Assembly (NCBI GenBank): GCA_900073065.1
Contig: FJOG01000007.1
Coordinates: forward strand, 1,787,156-1,851,155
Direction: 5' to 3'
Length of the DNA stretch: 64,000 nt
Source: Phialocephala subalpina
Taxonomy: Eukaryota; Ascomycota; Leotiomycetes; Helotiales; Mollisiaceae
Of the stretch, positions 45,727 through 58,877 are shown piece by piece; the stretch's first letter is position 1, and each line of letters opens with the position of its first letter. The notes under the pieces were generated by a model. That model worked only from the letters and a program-made list of their open reading frames with translations, did no database searches and was not told the DNA's origin. A program made the position numbers and the translations under genes.

Positions 45727-46857
45727 ATTTGAGTCTACCAATGCGACAACCCGCCTCCCCAGCATGCGGAGAAAACAGATAGTAAATATGGGGATTGTGC
45801 AATTAAATACAAATAACTAGATCTCAGCCACAGGGTAGTTTGCCGCTGTGGACTACAGTAGAGCAGAGAAGAATTGTCTCATTCAATCTTCAGTGTTCAC
45901 CACAAGTCTGAAACCCAGCTTCTCCTCTGTCAGCTTGACCAAACGAGTGTGAAATGAGCTAAGTCAACCAATTGAGCCATGGTGGCTTGATAATCAAAGG
46001 CTCACTTGATGTTGGAAGATAGACAATTGACATTGAGCGCCATGTTTGAGCCCACGAAAAGAATTCAGTTTCCGCGAATTCACGGTGACTGCTTCCCACT
46101 CGGGAGCTTCAAAGCATGAAAATTCGCAAGCGGACACAGTAGATAAATAGCTGTCTGAGATCGATCACTAAGCAAATATCAAGAGCTCATGACGCGTTTG
46201 CTGTTGACGGGGAGGGTGGTGAGTGCGCAAGAGAGAGAATCTGAGAGATAATTGCTGAGAAGAGGGAGTTTGAGGCGACGGAAGAACGAAGCGCTAAGGT
46301 TAGCGCTAATGTTTTTAGGGCCAGCATGACATACAAAGGCCCTTTTTTCGATGTGCAACAAAATACTCGTCCAAACACCTCATTCGTGGGATTCTCTCCG
46401 AGATTGCTGTGGTGTTGTCATTGGCTCGCCTCTCGAGAACTGGAAAGGAGGAGGAGCACGTGTGTTTCTACTTGGAAATAATAGGAATACCCTTGGGAAT
46501 TCCGACGAATGACGAGTTGACCGAATCAGTAAGTAAAGGCGAGGTTGATGGACCATTACTTCCTTTATTACGATCTGCGATACGATATCGAATGGAGAAA
46601 GAGCACGGGTAGTCACGTGCTTGTCACCTCAGCTGGAGGCGGTTTATGGTTTTTGGTCCTTTTTCCCATCTTCTCTTTCTTTTTGCTTAGAAACCAACCA
46701 ACGTTACAATCTCAAACACTTCTTTCTTCTCTCCATTCTCTCTCGACGCCTCTCACTCACTACTACTTTGTTATCACTAGAAGAGTATGAGTGATAGCAG
46801 AATGTTTGTTGTGTTGTTGCGTCCTAATTTGGATACAACAAATGCGGGTGGCAATCA
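45727..46857. other. intergenic
   Basis: No supported gene up to the gap. CT-rich leader-like sequence at 46660-46790 precedes an ATG at 46787, so a gene start running into the gap is possible but unproven. Confidence 0.3.
46337..46362 (-). repeat. Dispersed copy of the 27-bp array motif
   Basis: Minus-strand word GTTGCACATCG plus AAAAAAGGGCC, a diverged single copy of the motif repeated at 58.9-60.2 kb. No array unit around it. Confidence 0.5.
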
Positions 46858-47433
46858 NNNNNNNNNNNNNNNNNNNNNNNNNNNNNNNNNNNNNNNNNNN
46901 NNNNNNNNNNNNNNNNNNNNNNNNNNNNNNNNNNNNNNNNNNNNNNNNNNNNNNNNNNNNNNNNNNNNNNNNNNNNNNNNNNNNNNNNNNNNNNNNNNNN
47001 NNNNNNNNNNNNNNNNNNNNNNNNNNNNNNNNNNNNNNNNNNNNNNNNNNNNNNNNNNNNNNNNNNNNNNNNNNNNNNNNNNNNNNNNNNNNNNNNNNNN
47101 NNNNNNNNNNNNNNNNNNNNNNNNNNNNNNNNNNNNNNNNNNNNNNNNNNNNNNNNNNNNNNNNNNNNNNNNNNNNNNNNNNNNNNNNNNNNNNNNNNNN
47201 NNNNNNNNNNNNNNNNNNNNNNNNNNNNNNNNNNNNNNNNNNNNNNNNNNNNNNNNNNNNNNNNNNNNNNNNNNNNNNNNNNNNNNNNNNNNNNNNNNNN
47301 NNNNNNNNNNNNNNNNNNNNNNNNNNNNNNNNNNNNNNNNNNNNNNNNNNNNNNNNNNNNNNNNNNNNNNNNNNNNNNNNNNNNNNNNNNNNNNNNNNNN
47401 NNNNNNNNNNNNNNNNNNNNNNNNNNNNNNNNN
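46858..47433. other. Assembly gap of 576 N
   Basis: 576 ambiguous bases. Flanking sequence is not obviously repetitive, so the cause cannot be seen. Open frames reported across it are artefacts of the N run. Confidence 0.95.
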
Positions 47434-48420
47434 TTCTGAGCAGGTGATTGGGCAGACCACTCGGATTTTCGACTGTATTTGGACTCGCCTAAGAATTAAA
47501 AGGCCCTGTACTTCGTATGGACCGTCAGATACAGATTTGCAATAAAAAGTTCCTAGCGGGGGACTTTGGGCCGTGGAAGGTACCATCGTCTGCCCTCTTA
47601 TTCGCTCCCTCTTTCCCTCCTTTCCTCTTTCCAACCTCCCCCACCCTCTCTCGTCGTCCTCATCCCACTTCAATTCTCCGACTTCAGTATCCTTCCCCAT
47701 CCTATCTTCTTCAGACTCTTCTAGACCGAGAGGTAATGTGATTGGGATTAGAGGCGCAAAAGTAAGAGACGGGAAGTCACGAAAGGTACATGCAAGGCAG
47801 ATCACTCCCGTTCAAAGATTAAACGGAAAGTCAACGGGAGAAGAGAGCCGACAGAGCCCCACTCACTACCGAGCCGAATTGGGGATTGCTAAAAGGGATC
47901 GGCAGGACCAGGAACGCCACATTTGTCGGGATTGTGGTGCGGTCCGAGTGCGAGTCCGGGGGGAAGGTCGTGTTCGGGTTGGACTTTGATTTGCAGGGGA
48001 TAAGGTGGTGCGTTTGAGGGTGACGAACGAAGGGGGCAAGAGTGGAGGCAGATCAGGATGGAGATGAGAGAAGATGCGCGCGGAGGTTTCCGTGAGGCGA
48101 AGGTATGAAGATTGCCATAAGGCTGGAGCTGAGATAAGATGAAATGTCTCAGTCATATTTTGAAAGCAGGAAATTTCCCTCATGCCACAGACGTCAAGTG
48201 TGCAGTAGAACAAGAGAAATTTTCGGAATTGTCCGATATCTCGACGATGTGTACGCCAGATCTTGGACTTGCAGTAAAGCCCGTGAGTTTGACGTCCTCC
48301 AGACCTTCAGTCTATTGGAAAGTCTCTCCGTAAAGTACATCTTGTTGAGCGCCGATCACAATTCGCAAAATCTCCTAAACCAATTCCCAACTCTGTGACG
48401 CGCAAATCAAACTCAAAAAC
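47434..48420. other. intergenic
   Basis: CT-rich stretch (47585-47720) and short ORFs in all frames without features. Nothing supported. Confidence 0.35.
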
Positions 48421-49366
48421 TCAAAAATCAGCCTTTCCCAGCCGGCGCACAGCATCTCCCAACTCAACAAGCGTCTGCGCATCCCTAGGGATAGTATGTC
48501 CCTTCCCGTGATCGAACAGAATCGCCTCATCCTGATCACAAACATTAAACAACGCCATAGCACCCTGCAAATACGGATCATCAGCACCAACACAATGCAG
48601 CGTCGGAACGTCAATAACCTCCTCACTATTATCACTCAACAACATCTCATTGTGACCAGGTCTCAATGGAGGCCAGCCTGCAAAGAACACTGCTTGTTTG
48701 ATCTGTCGCGGTCGTCCTTCTTTTTCGAATCGGCGCTGCTCGTCCATGATTAGAGAGCCCGAGATGACGGTTCCTTCAGAATATGCGCAGATTGCGTCGA
48801 AGGGACCGTGTTCTTCCATTGTGAGGTAGAGTGCATTGAGAGCGTTTTGAACGGATTGTTGGACTTTTGACGATTCATCGTTGGGTAGTAGTTCGCGGAG
48901 GACATCTTCTGGGGTTTCGCCTTCAGGGAAGTCGCGGACTCGTTCGAGGACGTCGTTTTGTTCGATGCCGTCGTATTCGATGAAGCCTGTTCAAGAGTCA
49001 GTCTAGATTTTTGGATATTTCGGGACTAGACATGTATGTCTCAGGAGTGCATTGTTCCAGGAAGAAATCTCCGAGACATTAATACTCACGGTAATGGGGA
49101 GCTGGACCGAAGTAATCCAGGAATCCGGGTGGTGGGATGCATTTGTTCTCTCCTTGCGTGAAATAGAATTCTGCAGAGCCATCTTTGCTCATCTCTTTGA
49201 CGAAGGGAGCTGTGGTGCTTTAGCAAGTGATAAGAAAGTATTGAGAGGCTGGCATACCTAGCTGGACCTCAAAATTCTGCGAAGCATGTCAGTGATGTTC
49301 AGAGTCTGAGGATACATGACTTACCTTCGCACTCCCATACGCGCCTGGAAGACATAAAAACCTCAT
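48421..49366 (-). CDS. FSH-family serine hydrolase (LovG-like), near the polyketide synthase
   Basis: Four exons join in phase, complement(48421..48986, 49090..49209, 49258..49276, 49325..49366), 248 aa, one exon only 19 bp. MRFLCLPGAYGSAKNFEVQL is the family start (PF03959, alpha/beta hydrolase). The nucleophile is Ser130 in AYSEGT; Asp196 or 197 (CVGADDPYL) and His224 (DHGKGHTIP) complete the triad. FSH enzymes include LovG, which releases the product from the highly reducing synthase LovB by thioester hydrolysis. Here the synthase 2 kb away has no release domain, so the same role is likely. No signal peptide, cytosolic. General esterase activity is the alternative. Confidence 0.85.
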
Positions 49367-49369
49367 CTT

Positions 49370-51392
49370 GGTGTCGAGATGGCAGTGTTGATCAGGGTGT
49401 CTCAAACGGCGCTGTCACAAGCTGGAGGAAGAGATGAACTTCACCAATTCATACCAGTCCCAAACCAGTAGTCGGTCGTGGGCTGGATACGAATAAGAAG
49501 ATAAATGAGGCTTCTCGGCCAACCGTTCTCGTCGACGATCAACTCCCGTAGATATCGATGAACAAGGTGGTGTCCAAGGGAAGATACCGCATGCACGAGG
49601 ACCTCAACAATAATTGCTTGACCTAGCTTCAAGCTCGCCCATCGCTCAGATGGGGGAAGTTGGACTCCGAACTAGGCTGAAGATCCTCAGATCGTCATCG
49701 ATAGGGCCTCTTCTTGGCAAGATATGAGCTCCGAATTAGTTTACGCCAGAACTTATTATATTATAGTGAGGGGTGGTATACCGGGGGTAGCGCCGGCAGA
49801 TTAGGGGAAGCTCGAAAATTGTCAAATGCTCAATGGTCTTGTCGTCGTCCCGCACCCTTCCTCGGCATCGCTTTCACAAGAATCAAAATGCGATTTCATG
49901 CGCAATAGCAATTGAGGGGTCTGGAAGGTCGCTTGGGGCGGCTGTTCCTGAATCTCGGTTGTTAGTTCTTAAGAGAGGCATTATATAGCAGTTTACCAGT
50001 AATCGTCCCTAGGAGGACAATCTGGAGTACCAGGGTGCAGCTGATGAGCTCTTCCATGATCTGTCAGGTACCACGGACGTCGACACAGCTCGAGGGGGAC
50101 CATGTTCCACCTTAATTCCATAGATCTTGGTTCCATGCGTGCGACGGTTGCGAGAGAGTAGTTGCGGATCCACGTGTTGGAGTCTAGAGAGAGGAAGCGG
50201 ATGAGTGGTGCGGGCGTGCGACCGAAGAAACTGGACAAAGGGGCAGGCGAGGCGAGGGCGCTTGACCGCATTGAGCCCAACGCCACTGCCGAGGGAGCTA
50301 AAAATGCAGGCCTCTGAACCTTCACAACGGCCACTGGTACACAAATGAATACATGCCACCTCTCGACTTGGAATCCGAATTCGACATCTCGAGAAACACT
50401 GACTAAGGTTCCGATACTAAATGCCTCGGGCTCTTGCCCCTCAGCCACATGCTCAGTCGGCAATTGTATTTCACAAGCCACAATCTGTTTCAATGGCATA
50501 GCCAAACGTACGGTGCTTCCATCCGGACAGCAACATCCCCAATCTATCTCAACCCGCTCGAGTGCTAGCAGTCTGGTACATCTAGTGGCCCCCTGTTCCT
50601 GCTGCCGTGCAGCATGAAGCAGCTCTGATCGTTTCTTCTTTGTCTTTAGCGACCAGTCCCACCTTCCGTCCCGAGTCTTCACGCCAACTTGCCCAAACAG
50701 TTACCATCAAACTCCAAGGCCTGTCTACTTGTGCTTTCGAGGAAAAGATGTACATGCTGCTCTCGAGTCCTTGCAGTCGCACGAGACCCGGTCCCTAAGT
50801 AAGGACATGATCGTCCACTTTGTACAGGGGTTCCTTATCGTGGAGACGGATCCAGGGTGGCTACATCATCTTTGTGCTCAGTCGGGAATTTTCCTGCAGG
50901 ATCATGGAGCTCATACAAGTAACACACGTTACCCCAATCCAATATTTCACGGACCTCAATTGCACATCACCAACTTCATGGGTTCATCCAGTCGGTGTGA
51001 TTGACTTGCATATGAAGATAACGGTTCTGGAGCATGTTACTTCGTGCAATCAGGAGCAACACCAGCCCACAAGGTACCCGCGTTCTACAGCTTTGATCTG
51101 TATTGTTCTCTTACGCGTCGTCTCGACCTCCATCGCCAGTGGGTAAGTCTTCCGCTTGCAGAAGGTGTAGAACCAGGTAGTTGACTCGCCATCCATTGCA
51201 GGAGGTAACGAGAAGTCTAGAACTTCAGGCACTGTTCGTCATAAAGGTTGCACCTCACGTCGAACCGTCATATTAGCCTGTAGCTCAGTCTCTGGCAAGT
51301 TCAGAAGTCCAGTAAGTTTGGTATCTTGTATCCGTGTAATCTACATCCTAACATTGTGCAGGATAATCACTGTGTAGCAGAGCACAGGAATC
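49370..51392. other. Region between hydrolase and polyketide synthase; possible decayed gene
   Basis: On the minus strand three frames look partly coding: 51232-51050 (VLDFSLPPAMDGESTTWFYT...), 50782-50582 and 50682-49993 (229 codons, non-ATG start). They overlap in different frames and carry several stops, as expected of either a multi-exon gene I could not join or a decayed gene. No domain recognised. The last 200 bp probably hold the synthase promoter. Confidence 0.35.
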
Positions 51393-54300
51393 ATGGCACC
51401 ATCTGCTATGCCTATCAGTGGTGAGAGTCACGACCACGATCGCCCCTTTCTCCGTGTGGGAGCACAGCGCAACGGAGACAGTAATGGGATGCCAACGACC
51501 AATAGCACCTCCAATGGCACTGCCAACGGTACATCTCCCAAGGGTACGGAAGCTGTTCCCATTGCTATTGTAGGAATGGGCTGCCGGTTACCTGGAGACG
51601 TTAAAGGCGCAGAAGAGTTCTGGGAGTTCTTAGCTCGCGCAAGAAGTGGATGGTCACCAATACCAGAATCCAGATTCAAGCACTCTGCATTCCATCATCC
51701 AAATCCAGACAAGGAAGGTTGCTACAATCCTCAAGGCGGTCACTTCATCGATGAAGATGTCGGCCTATTTGATGCGCCATTTTTCAACATCACAGAGAAG
51801 GAAGCCATCTCTATGGACCCTCAACAAAGACTACTACTCGAGTGTACATACGAGGCATTGGAGAATGCCGGCATACCGAAGGAGACTGTGGTAAAAGAGA
51901 AGGTGGGAGTCTATGTCGGAGGTTCTTTCGCAGACTACGAACTCCGAAATTGTCGAGATCTTGGTAAGTGATTTACCCAGATAACCCCACATCTCTTGCA
52001 TAGCCGCTATCCTTACACAACGTGGTGCTAACTTCTGATAGACACAACTCCCATGCACCAGGCCACCGGGTGCGCGCAGTCACTTCTAGCGAATAGGCTG
52101 TCTTACTTTTTCGATTTTTCCGGGCCAAGTTTTACCGTCGAGTAACCACTCAACCTTGATCTTATCAGATAACGATTCTAACGTTCATTCAGTACGGCAT
52201 GTTCAAGTGGTCTTACAGCCCTGCATCTGGCATGCCAGAGCTTGCGAATAGGCGAATCAACTTCTGCGATTGTGGCGTCATGCCATCTTAATATTCTGCC
52301 TGACTACTTTGTTACAAGTGAGTGTCTGGCACCTGTCACGTGAGACCTTACTAACGTTTCCCTCCTTCCAGTGTCGATGTCCAGCTTATTCTCCGACTCG
52401 GGAAGATCACAAGCATTTGATCACCGCGGAACCGGTTTTGGTCGTGGAGAAGGTGTTGGCTGCGTTGTCTTGAAACCTCTAGACGAGGCCATCAAGGCAC
52501 GCGACTCTATCCGCGCTGTCATTGCTGGAACTGGAATTGGCCAAGATGGCAGAACCAAAGGCATTACGATGCCAAGCGGTGATGCTCAAGTCGCTCTCAT
52601 GAAGTCCGTCTATGAAAAGGCTCATCTTGACCCTGCGCTAGCGGGATACATTGAAGCACATGGCACAGGCACCAAAGTCGGAGATCCCATCGAGGCGAAA
52701 GCTTTGCATGAGTTCTTCGGTAAAGGACGGACATCGAAGCAGCCACTTTTTGTTGGTTCGGTCAAGTCCAACATTGGTCATCTTGAGGGCGCGAGTGGAC
52801 TTGTCTCTATCATCAAGTCTGCTATGATGTTACAGAAAGGGTTCATCTTGCCGAATTATAACTTCGAGAAGGGCAATCCAAAGATCCCATTTGATGAATG
52901 GCGCTTGAAGGTCGGTCATTCTCTCTCTTGACGAGTTATCACTGCTGACAAATCCAGGTCCCAACATCACAAAGACCATGGCCTCGAGGCAAGAAATACA
53001 TCTCCATCAACAACTTCGGCTTTGGAGGTGGCAATGCCCATGCCGTCCTCGAGAAGGCCCCCCCTATACCAAAATTAATCATCGAAGGCACAAATAACAC
53101 CCTAGCCACCGGCACAAAGTCTGTCCACAAGCGACTTTACGTGCTATCCGCCAACGACAAACCTGCCCTCCAAACACAAATGAACGACCTGACAGTCTAC
53201 CTCGAGCAACGACCTGAAGTCTTCCAGAACTCACTCCTTCCAAATTTGGCATACACTTTGGGACAAAGGCGGTCGGTCCTTTCATACAAGGTGGCTATCC
53301 CGGCAAGAAACTCATCTGAGCTCATCCCTGCTCTTTCGAGTTCAGATACTATTCTGTCAAGGGCTACGAAAGAGCCGAGAATCGGATTCGTGTTCACAGG
53401 CCAGGGTGCTCAATGGCATGCGATGGGGCGGGAGCTCTTAGATGCTTATCCAGTGTTCGCTTCGACGATGGAGAAGATCGATCGATATCTTGCTGAAATC
53501 GGTGCTGAGTTCTCCATGATCGATGAACTCTCTCAAGATGCTGCAGCATCACGGGTCTCAGAGGCTCATATCAGCCAACCGGCATGCACTGCGGTGCAGC
53601 TAGCATTGACTGACTTGCTGAAGTCATGGGGCATTCGACCTTCCGCTGTTGCAGGTCATTCGAGCGGAGAAATCGGCGCTGCCTACGCCGCCGGAGCTCT
53701 TTCACTCGAGTCTTGCGTCGCGATCGCATACTTCAGAGGTCAATCGATCATTAGCCTGAAGCAAGGATTCCCCGAAATCAAAGGTGCAATGATGGCCGTC
53801 GGTGGCAGTGCCGAGGATGTCCGACCGATGATGAAGCTTCTGAAGGGAGGCAAAGCTGTTGTCGCTTGCATCAACTCTCCTTCAAGCATCACCGCCTCAG
53901 GAGATGAAGATGCAATCAACGAGTTACAACAGATCATCGAAGAGAAGCAGATGTTCAATCGCAAACTTCGGGTCGACACCGCATATCACTCTCACCACAT
54001 GAACCTGGTAGCTGAGGAGTATCGCAACAACATCAAGCACGTCACCTCACACCCAACCTCAACCACAAAATTCCACTCCTCATTGCGCGGACACCATATC
54101 GAGACCAATGAACTAGGACCAAACTACTGGGTCGAGAACTTGACATGCCCAGTCCGCTTCTCGGAAGCTGTTCAAAGCATGTGCCAACCGCTCCCCGGAA
54201 GCAATGACCCCAGCGTCGATGTTCTCGTCGAAATCGGGCCTCATGCCGCCCTCGAAGGTCCCGTCAAGCAAATCCTCAAGTCTATGGGTGGCAATGCGAC

Positions 54301-57300
54301 CAAGCTTCCCTACGCCTCTGCTCTGTTGCGAAACAAAGATGCAGTTGATACCACTGTACAACTTGCAGCTACTTTCTTCAATAAAGGTGCGATGTTGAAC
54401 TTTGAAGCGATCAACTTCCCGTTCCCGGGTGTTAAAGCTCCTGAGTTGTTGATTAATCTGCCGAAGTATCCTTGGAATCATTCTAAAAAGTATTGGCATT
54501 CTTCGAGGATTGCGGAGAAGCATACTGATCGACCGTTTGCGAGGAACGACCTTATTGGCACCCTTGCTTCTTACAGCAATGATCTAGAACCCACATGGCG
54601 CAACATCTTAAAAGCCGACGACATGCCATGGGTTCGTCATCACAAGATGCAGGGAATGAGTGTGTACCCGATGGCTGGATACATCGCAATGGCCCTAGAA
54701 GCTGCAGCCCAACGAGCTGTTCTCCGGAACGTTGCATTCGACAAGTTTGAGTTGCGAGAAGTCACCGTCAGTCGCCCACTCGTTATCAACGAAGGCAACA
54801 ACATCGAGACGAACATCACTCTTCGATCCTATGCTGAGGGGACCCGAACATCGTCTGACTCCTGGGATGAATTCCGGATCTTTTCTTGGTCGAAAGACCG
54901 TAGCTGGATCGAACATTGTCGAGGACTTATTTCCGTCGTAAAGTCTGTTGATGGCAACATCGTTGACGGTGCTCAGCAAATCCTCGATGCCAAAGCAGAG
55001 CTGGTCTCTAAAATGGCTTCATTCTCCCAAGCATGCACTTCAGCTGTCGACACACCATTGATGTACAGGACTCTCACAGAAGCTGGCGCAGGCTATGGTC
55101 CAACCTTCCAAGGACTGGAGAACTGTCGCGCGAGCGATAATCACGCAGTTGCAGATCTAATCATCCCCGACACCGCCTCTCTCATGCCAAAGAACTTCGA
55201 ACCGGAGTTTATCATCCACCCAGCATTCCTCGATCAGTTCATCCAGATCGTCTGGCCTATCTTTGGTGCTGGCTGGAAGGGACTCGATGTTCTGTACATG
55301 CCGTCGTTCATTCAGAGCATGAGTCTCTCAACTGGTATTACAACCAAGGCTGGTGAGAGAATGAGAGTGTTTGGTACCGGAAATCCGACTCCTACTCATC
55401 CAGCTGCGACCAAGCTGAGCTTGTTTGCCACAGCTTCTGAGTCTGGAGATGAGTCGTTGATCTCCGTAGAAGATCTTGTTATGACACCCGTATTCTCTGG
55501 AAGTGATGCTTCTGGCTCGCTGGCGAACAGAGAACTCTGCTATAAGCTTCAATGGGAGCCAGTTAATGCTGCTCGAGGGCTGAAGGGTGCTGAGCACCAT
55601 GGTATCCTTGGGAATGAGACGAACGGCGTCAACGATATTGTTGACAGTGGGTACAGCTCGAACGGCACGAGCACTAATGGAACCACGACTCCGAGGTTTG
55701 ACACCGAAGTTGTCATCATTGGCGACGCAACAACCCAGGAGTCTCTGATATCAAGCGTCAAGGACCTCATTGGCATCTTCACTCACTCAGTCCCAACTGT
55801 TGGTGCAATGGGGCCTCTTGAGACGGAAGGCAAGATCTGCGTTGTGCTGTCTGAACTCGAGCGACCTGTCGTCTCCAACCTCAGCTCAGAAGATTTCCAG
55901 GCGTTGCAGACGATGCTGAATGGAGCTGCTGGCATTCTCTGGGCTGTCCGAGGAGCTTATTCTGAGTCTTCCAACCCTGACGCAGAGATGGTGATCGGTA
56001 TGGCGCGCAGTGTACGATCCGAGACTCTTCTCAAGTTCGCCACTCTCGACCTTGGAACCACTTCTCAGCTGTCAAACACTGGCACTGCTGAAAAGATCCT
56101 CGACGTCTTCAAGTCATCATTCTCGCCCGATGCACCATCTACTGGTGGATATATGGAGTTCCAAGAGCGCAATGGCAAGCTTCTTGTCCCACGTGTTGTC
56201 GAAGATCCGGACATGAACAAATTCGTTCACCAAGAAACCCAGCCAGTCGCTGCTCCCGACCTTCAACCCTTCCATCAAGAAGGTCGACCTCTCAAGATTG
56301 CCATCGAAACACCAGGAGCACTCGACACTCTCTATTTCACCGATGATCTCGCAGTCGGCACCCCACTTCCTGACTACGAAGTCGAGATCGAAGTCAAAGC
56401 CACCAGTATGAACTTCAAAGATATCATGATCTCCATGGGCCAACTATCAAGCAAATACCTTGGTGTAGAATGCGCTGGTATCATCTCTGGTGTCGGCAGT
56501 AAGGTGACTGATCTCAAAGTCGGCGATCGAGTATGCGCCATGTCAGAAGGAGCTTACGCCACCTACACAAGATGTCTCGGCACCTCTGCGCAAAAGATCT
56601 CAGACTCAATGTCCTTTGAAAATGCATCCACAATCCCAGTCATCTACTGCACAGCCTACTACTCACTCTTCGACCTCGGCCGTCTCACCAAAGGCGAAAC
56701 AGTACTCATCCACGCGGCAGCAGGAGGGGTCGGTCAAGCTGCTATCATTCTGTCACAGATGATCGGAGCAGAGATCTTCGCTACAGTCGGAAGTGTAGCA
56801 AAGAAAGAGTTCTTGATGAACAAGTACCAGATTCCAGAAGATCACATATTCTATTCCCGAAATACCTCCTTCGCCAAAGCCATCAAGCGTGCTACCAACG
56901 GTCAAGGAGTCGATGTCGTTCTTAACTCTTTGGCAGGTGACGCATTGAGAGAAACATGGGACAGCCTCGCGCATTTCGGACGCTTCATCGAGATCGGAAA
57001 ACGGGACATCACTGGCAACACCCGTCTCGAGATGGCTCGATTCGAACACAACGCCATGTTTGCATCCGTCGACTTGACCGTTGTTGCTGCCGAGAGACCA
57101 AAGATAATGAAGCGTCTACTCTCTGATGTCTTTGAGCTCATGGGCAAGAATCTCGTTCGACCTATCTCGCCGATCACGACATTCTCTATCTCGGATGTTG
57201 AGACGGCATTTAGGACGTTGCAGGGTGGCAAGATTATGGGAAAGATTGTTATTGTGCCTCATGCTGAGGATCAGGTTAAGGCTGTTCCGAGAAAAACACC

Positions 57301-58524
57301 GAATAATCTTCTCCAACCTGATGCTACGTACGTGATCATCGGCGGAACGGGGGGTCTTGGACGCAGCATGAGCAGGTGGATGATCTCGAAGGGAGCTCGG
57401 AATATCGTCCTCTTGTCCCGCTCTGGAAAGGCAACTGGCAAGGTCGCTGAACTGATTGAGGATGCGAAAGCGGTCGATGCGAATATCGTCGTCAGGTCTT
57501 GCGATGTCGCCGACAAATCTCAAGTCGAGAAGCTCGTCATGGAAGATCTCTCCTCGCTGCCACCAATCAAGGGCGTCATCCACGCCGCTATGGTTCTACA
57601 CGTATGTCCCTCCCCTCTTTCTTTCCCCTTTCACGGACTAACAAAAAACAACAGGATGTCCTTTTCGAGAAGATGACCCACGACCAATGGACCTCAGTCG
57701 TCCAACCTAAGGTCGCCGGTGCTTGGAACTTCCACAACACACTCCTCGCCTCTTCCCAATCACTTGACTTCTTCGTCCTCCTCTCCTCCGCCGCCGGCGC
57801 AGTCGGAAACCGCGGCCAAGCCGCCTATGCCGCCGCCAATTGCTTCCTGAATGCATTTGCTCAATACCGTCTCAATCTCGGTCTCCCTGCTTCATCCATC
57901 GATTTGACCGCCGTCTCCGATGCAGGCTACCTCGTGGAATCTGGAGGCGAACGCCAAAAAGAAGTCATGGAAACCCTCGGCAGCGAATCCATCTCAGAAA
58001 AAGAAGTCCTAGCCCTAATCGGCGCAGCGATCACAGGCAAGATGGGAACAACTTGCAACGGCCACTGCATCACAGGTCTCAAAATCGCTCCTGAGAAATT
58101 GGATGAGATATTCTGGACCGGGGATGCGAAATTCAAGCACCTCCGTCTCGCTGCCGAAGCAGAAGCTTCATCCCTCTCAAGCACCAACGCATCTGCAAAT
58201 GTGAGCTTGAGTCAGGCGCTCAAGGCTGCGAGTTCGAAAGCTCAAGCGATAGACTTGATTACGGAGGGATTGTTGACGAAGATCAGTGCGGTGTTGATGG
58301 TTCCGAGGGAGGAGATGGATCCCTCAAAACCTATCGTCGTGTACGGATTAGATTCATTGGTCGCTATTGAGATCCGGAATTGGATCACTAGAGAGTTGGA
58401 AGCTTCACTGCAGGTGTTAGAGTTGTTGACGTCTGGCAGTTTCATGGCGCTAGCGGAGACGATTTTGGGGAAGAGCAAGCTTGGCGTCAAGTTTGTTGAG
58501 GTGAAGGACGGGGAGGAGAAATGA
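51393..58524 (+). CDS. Highly reducing type I polyketide synthase KS-AT-DH-ER-KR-ACP
   Basis: Six exons join in phase, join(51393..51963, 52042..52141, 52193..52317, 52372..52910, 52958..57601, 57655..58524), 2282 aa. KS (about 55-480): DTACSSG with Cys227 restored by the third exon, [25 protein letters not shown] with Ser680. DH: His1007 in [10 protein letters not shown] and Asp1204 in [10 protein letters not shown]. No methyltransferase motifs lie between DH and the structural KR part. [13 protein letters not shown] at about 1697. KR: GGTGGLG at about 1907, Tyr2051 in AAYAAAN. ACP: Ser2227 in YGLDSL. It would build a reduced, unmethylated chain from malonyl-CoA in the cytosol. No thioesterase, reductase or condensation domain ends the protein, so a partner must release the product. 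A leading Asn/Ser/Thr-rich stretch precedes KS. All catalytic residues seen are intact. Confidence 0.95.
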
Positions 58525-58877
58525 GGTCAATGAATGATGGTGGAAAGTGAAGGGGACCTGGAGTTGGGAGGATGTCTTTCGTTTGTTATATACCGTAATT
58601 GCTAGTTAGTTTATTGTTTGATGTTTCTATTTCTCCATAATCTATATATCTAAATTCCATACATCTAGTTCCTGTCAACACCGCCTTCTTTTTCATTGTT
58701 TTCATTGTTTTCATCCGTGTATCCTGTTAAATTATCATATATATCTTTATACCTCACTCATTGACCATATCTTTGGCTTGAGTGTGATTTGCCGGTCCCG
58801 GGCATCTCGCCAATCTCGGATAAATCGTCCACTCTATCACTCCACTTTCCACCCAATCATTCAAAGGGAATGAGACT
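58525..58877. other. 3' flank of the synthase
   Basis: AT-rich downstream sequence with several TATAT words, a plausible terminator and polyadenylation region. The array begins immediately after. Confidence 0.4.

Noticed and set aside
46787..47805. ORFs of 218-316 aa spanning the second gap
   Set aside because: Open only because of the N run; the readable ends have no features.
47573..47989. 138-aa plus-strand ORF with basic C-terminus
   Set aside because: Low-complexity CT-rich start and no domain or conserved pattern.
52081..52192. In-frame TAA just before the KS active site of the polyketide synthase
   Set aside because: It lies at a GTAACC donor of a 51-bp intron; splicing to 52193 restores DTACSSG, so the gene is not broken.
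53141..57676. Separate 1511-aa gene starting at 53141
   Set aside because: It is the fifth exon of the polyketide synthase plus read-through into the next intron; its apparent start is a GTG inside the coding sequence.
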